This document shows, one piece after another, positions 35,238 through 43,026 of a stretch of DNA of 64,000 nucleotides. The stretch covers positions 1,517,149-1,581,148 of the forward strand of contig NZ_KQ236688.1 in the NCBI RefSeq assembly GCF_001183545.1, written 5' to 3'. The notes below the pieces were generated by a model, which was given only the letters and a program-made list of their open reading frames with translations, had not been told where the DNA came from and made no database searches. Origin of the DNA: Cellvibrio sp. pealriver. GTDB lineage: Bacteria; Pseudomonadota; Gammaproteobacteria; Pseudomonadales; Cellvibrionaceae. The position numbers and the translations under genes are program-made. How positions within the stretch are numbered: position 1 is the first letter of the stretch; the number at the start of each line of letters is the position of its first letter.

Positions 35238-37667
35238 ATGTTTCACCAGTCCATCAATCCATTACACAGCTTTACCCGGGCACTCTTGCCGCTGATGCTT
35301 GCAGGCTATGTATCCAACGCCTGCGCTGACACCGGAAAAATTCGCCTGACGGTGATCGACGCTACTACGCAGCGCCCTATTCCCAACGCGACTGTCACCA
35401 TAGTATCGCGCGCCGGTGCGACAACAGAAACCCGGGCAAACGCACAGGGTCTGCTGCAAGTTGATGCACTGGATGCCGGGCTTTACACCTTGCTGATCAA
35501 TCACCCGAATTACCAACCTGTGCGCCTGCCACGTGTAAGAGTGTTAGACAGTAAAACAACGCCAATAGAAACCAAGCTGGCTGGCGTTAGCACCGGAGTG
35601 GAAGAATTATTGGTTGTCGGCAAAACTATGGCCGGCAATCCACTCAACGCCGCAGGAACCAGCTTTATTGATCAGGAAGCATTAAATAGCGCCGCGGGTA
35701 GTGGCAGCGATGTATTGCGTTCGCTGGATGGATTGCCCGGCTTGTTTGGCGATGGTGAATTCTCCAGCTTTACCGTTCGCGGTAATGGCCCGCGCGATAA
35801 TTTGATTTTGGTAGACGGCATTCCGTTCGATAAGGTGGTGCACTTTAGCGATAGCTTTGGCGAGCAAGAAGAAATTGAAGGCGGTGGGCGCTATTCAGTA
35901 TTTGCGCCGAACACTATTGCCACTGCGGAATTTCAACCTGGCGGCTGGAACCCTGCCTACGGTGGGCGTGCTGGCTCCCTGTTAAAACTGAATGTCGCTG
36001 AGGGTAACCCTGACACGCCATCCTATCGTGCACGCCTGGATATTGCCGGTATCGAAATTGGTTACGATGGGCCCAGCGGATTTCACGACCAAACCTCTAT
36101 TTTATTTTCCGCGCGAAATTACGACTTCGGTCGCTTGTTTGAAACAATCGGTCTGGATGACATAGGCACACCTAAACTTACCGATGTGATTTTTAAATCT
36201 ACCAGTGAACTTGGCGATAAGGATCAATTAAGTTTTCTGGTAATTTACGCTCCGGAAGAATATCAACGCACACTCGATAACGTACTCGCCTCGGATGAGG
36301 ATGAGCCAGGTAATTACGAAGATGTGGAACTGGTGGATAGTGAGGCTGACAACAGCCTTATTGCGCTGACATGGACTCGTCTGATCGGAAGTGATGGTGA
36401 ACTCACCAACCAAATTTATATGCGTAATTATGATGAGCGCAGTACCACTGGCGAGGCCTATCCGGATTTGGTTGAGGCCGATTTGGAAGGAATGGATCCC
36501 CCACTCGACACTACTCCAGTGCGCAATAATATTCTTCGTTCCGAAGCAGAAGAAAAAGAGCTCGGGTTACAAACGGATATTGAAACAAATAATAGATTCG
36601 GGCGTTTATCGAGTGGCCTGCGCATCACCCAAGTTGATTTGGCATTCTCCCTGAATTTGGCAGATGACTGGATTCGCTACACTTACGATCAAAATGATTA
36701 CCGTGAAAATCCTGAGCAAAAATATGTCGTGCTCACGCCAGAGGCAATTAACAACCGCTATACGCAAACGGAAACCAATTACGCCCTCTATGCCAATCAG
36801 GAATTCACGCTCGGTGACTGGAGCTTCCGCGCAGGTGCGCGCTATGACCGCGATAATTTTTCCGATGAAAATCTGGTCTCACCCCGCGCAGGAGCCACTT
36901 GGCTAGTCAACAACAACCTTCGTATTACAACGACCGCAGGACGCTATTTTCAGTCTCCTCGGTTTAATGACCGCGCGAGCGATGCAAACAATAGCCAGCT
37001 GGAAAACGAGATCATCGATCAAGTCAGTGTAGGGTTTCTCTATCGCTGGGAGAATAATATTGAATTGCTGATCGAACCCTACTATCAGGATTTGCACAAT
37101 CTTGTGGTAAAAGAAGACAGTGTTAATCAAACACTGGACAACACAGGTGAAGGAAAATCTTATGGCGTTGATACGGGAATTACACGGTTGTTTGATAATG
37201 GCTGGTCAGCGAGCATCAATTATTCCTACAACGATGCGCGCGTGCGCGATTACCCAAGCGCAACAGAATACGATGCCGATTTCAATCGCCCACATATTGT
37301 GAGCATCGGCGGCGTATGGGAAATCAACCAGCGGTGGAAATTATCATCGCGATGGAAATGGGCATCTGGAAAGCCTAACGACGCTTACATCATTCACAGT
37401 AATGTATTGGGTGATGGACAACCGCTACGCTATTCACGCGAGACTATCGCCATTAATACTGACAGATACGGCAGTTACAGTTCGCTGAATTTTCGTGCGG
37501 ACTATTTGCGCACATTTGGCCAAACCAATGTAATTGCGTTTGTCGATGTAATTAATGTGCTCGGCTCGGAAAACCCTGGCAATTCTGATTTTAACGAACG
37601 CAGTGGAATCGAGGAGGTTGAGGAGGGAGAAGCATTGCCTATTATTGGGTTAATGTTTGAGTGGTGA
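35238..37667 (+). CDS. TonB-dependent outer-membrane receptor with carboxypeptidase-regulatory-like N-terminal domain
   Basis: An 809-residue protein. The signal peptide ends near N-A-C-A-D, and a carboxypeptidase-regulatory-like beta-sandwich follows (I-R-L-T-V-I-D-A-T-T-Q-R-P-I-P-N-A). The plug has F-S-S-F-T-V-R-G and I-L-V-D-G-I-P-F-D, and the barrel ends in an aromatic residue (F-E-W). Such receptors import large substrates, often glycans, with TonB. The ligand is unknown. ATG at 35238 follows AAGGAG. In-frame codons upstream (from a TTG at 35202) are not part of a signal peptide. It is divergent from the LytTR gene and ends in a strong terminator. Confidence 0.9.
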   Translation: MFHQSINPLHSFTRALLPLMLAGYVSNACADTGKIRLTVIDATTQRPIPNATVTIVSRAGATTETRANAQGLLQVDALDAGLYTLLINHPNYQPVRLPRVRVLDSKTTPIETKLAGVSTGVEELLVVGKTMAGNPLNAAGTSFIDQEALNSAAGSGSDVLRSLDGLPGLFGDGEFSSFTVRGNGPRDNLILVDGIPFDKVVHFSDSFGEQEEIEGGGRYSVFAPNTIATAEFQPGGWNPAYGGRAGSLLKLNVAEGNPDTPSYRARLDIAGIEIGYDGPSGFHDQTSILFSARNYDFGRLFETIGLDDIGTPKLTDVIFKSTSELGDKDQLSFLVIYAPEEYQRTLDNVLASDEDEPGNYEDVELVDSEADNSLIALTWTRLIGSDGELTNQIYMRNYDERSTTGEAYPDLVEADLEGMDPPLDTTPVRNNILRSEAEEKELGLQTDIETNNRFGRLSSGLRITQVDLAFSLNLADDWIRYTYDQNDYRENPEQKYVVLTPEAINNRYTQTETNYALYANQEFTLGDWSFRAGARYDRDNFSDENLVSPRAGATWLVNNNLRITTTAGRYFQSPRFNDRASDANNSQLENEIIDQVSVGFLYRWENNIELLIEPYYQDLHNLVVKEDSVNQTLDNTGEGKSYGVDTGITRLFDNGWSASINYSYNDARVRDYPSATEYDADFNRPHIVSIGGVWEINQRWKLSSRWKWASGKPNDAYIIHSNVLGDGQPLRYSRETIAINTDRYGSYSSLNFRADYLRTFGQTNVIAFVDVINVLGSENPGNSDFNERSGIEEVEEGEALPIIGLMFEW

Positions 37668-37681
37668 GATTACACAGATTT

Positions 37682-37727
37682 ATCCAGCGGCTGATTAAAA
37701 CATTCCGCATCAGCCGCTGGATTTTAT
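37682..37727 (+). terminator. Rho-independent terminator of the TonB receptor gene
   Basis: ATCCAGCGGCTGAT (37682-37695) pairs perfectly with ATCAGCCGCTGGAT (37709-37722), followed by TTTTAT. A 14-bp stem between convergent genes. Confidence 0.85.
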
Positions 37728-37754
37728 AGCGTTTGCTTTTTCTACAATATCGGG

Positions 37755-38036
37755 TTACTCATCAAACATCTGGATCATATAGCCATCTTTCAAGGCTTCT
37801 GCCATCGCTTTATCTGCAGCGATAACACGTGGATCACTGGTAAGGTTACTCGGCACCAGCTTGCGGTTTTCAATATCGATTTCAGTAAACCCGGCGCGCA
37901 TCAAATACAATTTGCACAAATGTTCTGCACCAAATAAATCCTTGAAATTGATATACACAATAAAAGGCACCATTTGGCCTTCTTTAATATCATCAAACGC
38001 TTTTTTAGCGCGGCCATTAACGGAAAAAATATACAT
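37755..38036 (-). CDS. Small hypothetical protein downstream of rapA
   Basis: A 93-residue soluble protein beginning MYIFSVNGRAKKAFDDIKEG and ending Y-M-I-Q-M-F-D-E. It is preceded by AAGGA eight bases before the ATG. It follows the rapA stop by only 15 bp on the same strand, so the two are probably cotranscribed. No family is recognised. Confidence 0.75.
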   Translation of the reverse strand: MYIFSVNGRAKKAFDDIKEGQMVPFIVYINFKDLFGAEHLCKLYLMRAGFTEIDIENRKLVPSNLTSDPRVIAADKAMAEALKDGYMIQMFDE

Positions 38037-38051
38037 AGTCTGTTCCTTTAA

Positions 38052-41000
38052 TTAGATGGTCATTACGACACGTAATGCATCCAAGCGGATGTTGGCTTGC
38101 CCCAAAAAGTGCTGGCTTGCAGCCAAACGCTGTTGCAAATAATCAATTTCTTCCTGACGCACATTGGGGTTTACGGCTTTCAGCGCTTTCATACGCGACA
38201 GTTCACCGTTTAATTGCTCCGTCACTTTTGCAGTTGCTTCAGCAATTAATTCCGCTTGTTTTGCGGCGGTAATTTCTTCCGCTTTTTGTACCATTGTTGT
38301 CAGCGTCGGGCGCGCATGGCGAACCAGATCCTGCGCATTATTACGCGGCACTTTCTGCAACAACTTGCTCAACTGGGTAATGCCGAGCACGTTAGATAAA
38401 TCTTTGCCTTTATCATCCAGCAGCACACGCAATAACGATTGTGGCATATAGCGGAACAACTGCAACTCAGCCGGTGCCGGGCAATGCAACACAAAAAGCG
38501 CTTCCAGCATCAAAGTGCCCGGTTTCAAAGGTGGCAACTTCAATGTACAAAACGCTGTGTTGCCAAATTCACTCAGTGAAATTAAATCCTGCGCACCATA
38601 AACCAAGGGGTGTTCCCAAGTCAGGAATTGCATGTCTTCACGCGAAAGCGCTTGTTGGCGATCATAGGTAATCGTTAAGCCACTCTCGGGTAATCCGGGA
38701 AACTCGGCGATGCGCATATGATCACTCGGGTGCAGCACTAAACTCTTTTCGCTGTGTTTTTCATAATCGATGCCAAAGCTGTCAAACACCTGCTCCATAT
38801 AATTGGGCAGCGCTGTGTTGATGTCGTTATCAGCCAGTGCATCCACCAAGGCTTGCGCCTGCGCGGGCTTGCATGAATTCAACTCAAGTAAACGGTCACG
38901 CCCCTGCTGCAATTGTTCAACCAAATTATTGGCAAATGTGCGGGTTTCGGCGGTGAGCGCTGCAAATGCGGGCTCATCATTACTCACCAATGCAGGTAAT
39001 AAACGTTCGGCAAACTGCACATAAACGGCCTGCCCAATCGCACAGGTTTTTTCAAAGGCATTAAGCCCTTGGTGATACCAATCCAGTAATTTTTCTTGCG
39101 CAGAATGCTGGTAGTAAGGCACATGTACATTCACGGTGGCCGTTTGGCCGATGCGATCCAAACGGCCGATACGCTGCTCCAGCAAATCCGGATTAGTGGG
39201 TAAGTCAAACAACACCAAATCTTGCGCGAATTGGAAGTTGCGCCCTTCGCTGCCAATTTCAGAACATACCAACACCTGGGCACCATCTTCCGCTTCGGCA
39301 AAGTAAGCAGCAGCGCGGTCGCGTTCAATCAGGCTCAATCCTTCATGGAATACGGCGGTTGTGAATCCTTTACGCAAGCGCAAATATTCTTCAAGTGTTT
39401 GTGCGGTATCGGCGCTTGCGCAAATCACGACGGTTTTTTTACGACGATGTTGACGCAACCATTCAACAAGCCAGGTTACGCGAGGATCTTGCACCCACCA
39501 ATCGCTATCGGTTTTTTGTTGCCAGTATTGCTCCGCGCAAATTTGCGCGGCCAATGGTTGCGCTTGCAGCGCCGCAACATCGTCTTGCTCCAGAGTCAAT
39601 ACATGTGGATGCAGTTTACGCTCGGGAAAACCGGCAACTGAATTGCGCGTATTGCGGAACAACACGCGGCCTGTGCCGTGGCGATCCAGCAAATAACTGA
39701 CTGCAGTATTCAATGCAGCAGACAAGCTCTGGCTTGTTGCAACACCTTGTAATTCACTCAAGGTTTCTGGCGGTAAATAATCCGCTAATGCGTTTGTGAT
39801 GGAAGCCGGAATGTCAGCAGCCTGCTCTTGCCCTTGCTGTAACAATTGCTGCACCAAATCATTTAATGGTTGATAGGCTTTTTGTTCATGAATAAATTTT
39901 TCCAGATCGTAATAACGATCCGGGTCGAGCAAACGCAAACGCGCAAAATGACTTTCCAGCCCGAGTTGTTCCGGTGTTGCGGTCAGCAGCAATAAACCTT
40001 TGGCTTTTTTCGCCAGGCCTTCTATGCAGGTATAAGCTTTGCTCGGTTTTTTTTCTGACCATTGCAAATGGTGGGCTTCATCTACCAACAATAAATCCCA
40101 CTCCGCTTGCACTGCTTGCTCGTAGCGATAATTATTTTTGGTGAGAAAATCGAGTGAACAAATAATTAATTGTGCGGTTTCAAATGGATTGCTGGTGTCA
40201 GCTGCTTTTTCAATATCATCTTCAAAATCATCGATGTAATCGACCGATTCTTCAACACTATCCAAACCGACCAATGCATTACAACGCGCTTCATCCAGCA
40301 GAGTAAATGCCAAATTAAAACGGCGCAGCATTTCAACCAGCCATTGGTATTGCAAACTTGCGGGCACTACCACAAGCGCACGCTTTACACGGCCACTCAT
40401 CAACTGTTGGTGCAACACCAACCCTGCCTCGATGGTTTTACCCAAGCCCACTTCATCGGCGAGCAATACCCGTGGTGCGTGGCGTTGTGATACTTCACTT
40501 GCGATATACAACTGATGCGGAAGCAATTGCACGCGCGGCCCCGCCAATCCAAAAATCGATGATTGGCGATGCAGGTTTTGATAATGCAGTGTTTGGTAGC
40601 GCAGCGTGAAATGTTCGTGTCTATCGATTTGCCCCGCAAATAAACGGTCGCGCGGCGTGCTGAATTGTACAAAGCTGTCGAGTTCAAACTCGGGGATGGC
40701 CAGTTCTGTATCGTCTTTGGTGAGGCCCACATACATCAAACATCCCGCTTGTTCGACGATCCGGGTGATGGTTATTTTTGTGCCGTCCTGATGACGTACT
40801 TTTTCACCCACTTCATATTTCACGCGGCTGACAGGTGCATTATCCATTGCATAGGTGCGCCGCTCGCCCGCCGCGGGAAAACTTAACGTCAAGCGACGGT
40901 TAGACACATCCAGAACAATTCCCAACCCCAAATCCGCTTCAGATTCACTGATCCAACGCTGACCGATAACAAACCCACCTGTTGACTGCGACTTACTCAC
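38052..41000 (-). CDS. rapA: RNA polymerase-associated ATPase RapA (HepA)
   Basis: A 982-residue Swi2/Snf2 ATPase, close to E. coli RapA in length. The N-terminal Tudor-like region begins F-V-I-G-Q-R-W-I-S-E-S-E-A-D-L-G-L-G. Walker A is L-L-A-D-E-V-G-L-G-K-T-I-E-A-G near residue 180, the DEAH motif L-L-V-D-E-A-H-H-L-Q-W, and the helicase C motifs include C-S-E-I-G-S-E-G-R-N-F-Q and R-I-G-R-L-D-R-I-G-Q. RapA recycles RNA polymerase from post-termination complexes. It heads a two-gene unit with the 93-residue protein. Confidence 0.96.
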   Translation of the reverse strand: MSKSQSTGGFVIGQRWISESEADLGLGIVLDVSNRRLTLSFPAAGERRTYAMDNAPVSRVKYEVGEKVRHQDGTKITITRIVEQAGCLMYVGLTKDDTELAIPEFELDSFVQFSTPRDRLFAGQIDRHEHFTLRYQTLHYQNLHRQSSIFGLAGPRVQLLPHQLYIASEVSQRHAPRVLLADEVGLGKTIEAGLVLHQQLMSGRVKRALVVVPASLQYQWLVEMLRRFNLAFTLLDEARCNALVGLDSVEESVDYIDDFEDDIEKAADTSNPFETAQLIICSLDFLTKNNYRYEQAVQAEWDLLLVDEAHHLQWSEKKPSKAYTCIEGLAKKAKGLLLLTATPEQLGLESHFARLRLLDPDRYYDLEKFIHEQKAYQPLNDLVQQLLQQGQEQAADIPASITNALADYLPPETLSELQGVATSQSLSAALNTAVSYLLDRHGTGRVLFRNTRNSVAGFPERKLHPHVLTLEQDDVAALQAQPLAAQICAEQYWQQKTDSDWWVQDPRVTWLVEWLRQHRRKKTVVICASADTAQTLEEYLRLRKGFTTAVFHEGLSLIERDRAAAYFAEAEDGAQVLVCSEIGSEGRNFQFAQDLVLFDLPTNPDLLEQRIGRLDRIGQTATVNVHVPYYQHSAQEKLLDWYHQGLNAFEKTCAIGQAVYVQFAERLLPALVSNDEPAFAALTAETRTFANNLVEQLQQGRDRLLELNSCKPAQAQALVDALADNDINTALPNYMEQVFDSFGIDYEKHSEKSLVLHPSDHMRIAEFPGLPESGLTITYDRQQALSREDMQFLTWEHPLVYGAQDLISLSEFGNTAFCTLKLPPLKPGTLMLEALFVLHCPAPAELQLFRYMPQSLLRVLLDDKGKDLSNVLGITQLSKLLQKVPRNNAQDLVRHARPTLTTMVQKAEEITAAKQAELIAEATAKVTEQLNGELSRMKALKAVNPNVRQEEIDYLQQRLAASQHFLGQANIRLDALRVVMTI

Positions 41001-41154
41001 TCAAATACCTGCTTATCGAATACACGAGCATTGCTCAAGGAAAATTCAAAATGTTAAAAAGGCGCGCATGATACTGTTTTAGAGGCCACAAAACCAAAAA
41101 ATTTGGCTGTTTGCGACGGGGCTTTTCTATAGAATCCCCTTATTAATCACACAA

Positions 41155-42099
41155 ATGGTAGCCCTTATGCACATCACTATGCCCGATGCCCAAAGTACAC
41201 TCTACCTCGAACAATTAGTGGCCAAATCCAGCTTTTTGCGTTTGACCACCAGCAAAGCCCAGTACCCTGATTACCCCGGTGCAGGACTTCCATTACTGGT
41301 AGTAGAAACGGGATTGTGCAGTGCGGTTATCGCACTGCAAGGTGCGCATTTACTTGAATTCAAAACCACTGACGGCGACCCGTTATTGTGGCTGAGCCCA
41401 AATTGTGATTTCACCCCCGGCGTAGCACTGCGCGGCGGGGTTCCTTTGTGCCTGCCTTGGTTTGGTGTAAACCAAACTGACCCGACCAAACCCAAACACG
41501 GATTTGCGCGAAATAACTATTGGTCTTTGGGCGATGCCCATCTTTTAAGTGATGGTTCCGTCGAGCTGGAATTTTTATTTTTAAGCGATGCAAACAACCT
41601 CTTTCCGTACGATTTTTCTGCAGAGCTACGCATGACCTTAGGCAAGAGTGCGAAACTGGAGCTCACGATAAACAACACTGATACGGAAGATTTTGATTGC
41701 AGCTGGGCGATGCACAATTATCACCGCGTGCGCAATTTAGCTGATGTGCGTGTGTTGGGTTTGGCTGACAGGGATTATTTAGATAACTTTGAGCAACACG
41801 CTAAAAAACACCAAACCGGCGATGTCAGTTTTCCTGCGCCAGTAGACCGTGTTTATCCTGCAGTAGAAAACCCGGTCATCATCAAAGGCTCGCCCTCGAT
41901 TGAAATCACCCATCACAATTGCCCAAGTGTTGTCACCTGGAATCCGGGGGCAGAAGCGGCTGCGGGTATCAAAGATATTGGTGCAGGGAACGAGCAATTT
42001 TATATCTGTGTAGAGCGTGGTGCGGTGTTGGGGGAGAAATGGCATCTGCCTGCAGGCACAAGCCAATCAGCGTGGATGGAATTCAAACAAATCGACTAA
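41155..42099 (+). CDS. D-hexose-6-phosphate mutarotase (aldose 1-epimerase family, YeaD-like)
   Basis: A 314-residue protein of the glucose-6-phosphate 1-epimerase branch. Conserved pieces are Q-G-A-H-L-L-E-F, L-W-L-S-P, R-G-G-V-P-L-C-L-P-W-F-G, K-P-K-H-G-F-A-R and W-N-P-G-A-E-A-A. It interconverts alpha and beta anomers of hexose 6-phosphates. The first ATG (41155) has no clear ribosome site, and a second in-frame ATG at 41167 is an equal choice. It is transcribed divergently from rapA. Confidence 0.9.
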   Translation: MVALMHITMPDAQSTLYLEQLVAKSSFLRLTTSKAQYPDYPGAGLPLLVVETGLCSAVIALQGAHLLEFKTTDGDPLLWLSPNCDFTPGVALRGGVPLCLPWFGVNQTDPTKPKHGFARNNYWSLGDAHLLSDGSVELEFLFLSDANNLFPYDFSAELRMTLGKSAKLELTINNTDTEDFDCSWAMHNYHRVRNLADVRVLGLADRDYLDNFEQHAKKHQTGDVSFPAPVDRVYPAVENPVIIKGSPSIEITHHNCPSVVTWNPGAEAAAGIKDIGAGNEQFYICVERGAVLGEKWHLPAGTSQSAWMEFKQID

Positions 42100-42138
42100 T
42101 TCAACATACTACTTCAACATACTATTTCAACATACCAT
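42100..42138. repeat. Three 13-bp tandem repeats after the mutarotase gene
   Basis: TTCAACATACTAC, TTCAACATACTAT and TTCAACATACCAT follow each other exactly, starting at the last base of the mutarotase stop codon region. A weak hairpin (GCAGGGCA with TGCCCTGC, 42143-42162) comes right after. Confidence 0.85.
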
Positions 42139-42142
42139 GATT

Positions 42143-42167
42143 GCAGGGCATTGCTGCCCTGCTTGTT
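42143..42167 (+). terminator. Probable terminator of the mutarotase gene
   Basis: An 8-bp GC-rich stem with a TTGC loop, followed by TTGTTA. The U-tract is short, so efficiency is doubtful. Confidence 0.45.
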
Positions 42168-42230
42168 ACATCCTTGTCGGCCATTTGTTTGGCAACCACC
42201 TCCCTGTTGATCAACCCGAACAAAAACTGC

Positions 42231-42929
42231 TTAAACGGTCTTGCGCGATTTACGCAATCTCACCAACCCTACCAAACCCAATGCACTCATCAGCAAGCCC
42301 AATACTGAAGGCTCCGGTACATCTACAGGTGGGTTAACCACCGGAATATCGTTGATTACAAACGAATTGTTGTAGGAGTAAAAATGTGCGTTTCTAGCAC
42401 CTGTAATGGTGAAGTGCGCATAGGATGTCAGCCCTGCACCAGAGTGATCAATCGACTGGTTGAAATCCAAACTGGGCACAAATGGACTGGTATTACTAAA
42501 GGCATATTGCTGGCCCCACACCACATCACCGTTATCGGCCAAGCCTCTCTGTTCAGTCCAGAGCAAATCCTGCCCGGCATTTTGGGTGGATAGCTGATCA
42601 AACAGGGTTTGGCGACCGTAGGATGTTGCATCAATATCAAATGTCACACTATGCCCATTAACGGTAACCGTATTGGTGAATGCAGGACCAAAGCCGGACA
42701 TCTCCTGAAAAAACGAATTACCCGAAGCAATTGTCCATTGGGTTGGATCGGTATTGGCAGTGATGGATTGGGTAAATGACAGCCCCACCAAATTCAGACC
42801 GGGGGTTCCAAATACCCCCGTATTATCAAACCCATAATCAATGGTCCCCGAGAAGGTGACCATCCACGCCGAGGCGTCTAAAGCACATGCACTCAGTGCA
42901 AATGCGGCAAACAGTTTCTTCATTTTCAT
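42231..42929 (-). CDS. Secreted PEP-CTERM anchored protein
   Basis: A 232-residue exported protein. It has a signal peptide (M-K-M-K-K-L-F-A-A-F-A-L-S-A-C-A) and a beta-rich, Thr/Asn/Ser-rich body with no cysteine after the signal region. The C-terminal sorting signal is V-P-E-P-S-V-L-G-L-L followed by a hydrophobic helix and R-L-R-K-S-R-K. PEP-CTERM tails are cut by an exosortase in EPS-producing bacteria. None is visible here. The body has no recognised function. GGGTAGGG precedes the ATG. Confidence 0.88.
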   Translation of the reverse strand: MKMKKLFAAFALSACALDASAWMVTFSGTIDYGFDNTGVFGTPGLNLVGLSFTQSITANTDPTQWTIASGNSFFQEMSGFGPAFTNTVTVNGHSVTFDIDATSYGRQTLFDQLSTQNAGQDLLWTEQRGLADNGDVVWGQQYAFSNTSPFVPSLDFNQSIDHSGAGLTSYAHFTITGARNAHFYSYNNSFVINDIPVVNPPVDVPEPSVLGLLMSALGLVGLVRLRKSRKTV

Positions 42930-42971
42930 AAGCCCTACCCGATAGATCTAGTTTTGGTTGATAAAACATTT

Positions 42972-42991
42972 AAAAAAGGGGCCGAAGCCCC
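42972..42991 (-). terminator. Rho-independent terminator of the di-haem oxidoreductase gene
   Basis: On the minus strand, GGGGC-TTCG-GCCCC is followed by six T. A second small hairpin (AAGGAGT...ACTCCTT) lies between it and the stop codon. It separates the di-haem gene from the PEP-CTERM gene. Confidence 0.9.
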
Positions 42992-43026
42992 AAATGCAAG
43001 GAGTCAAACTCCTTAACAGCACGACG

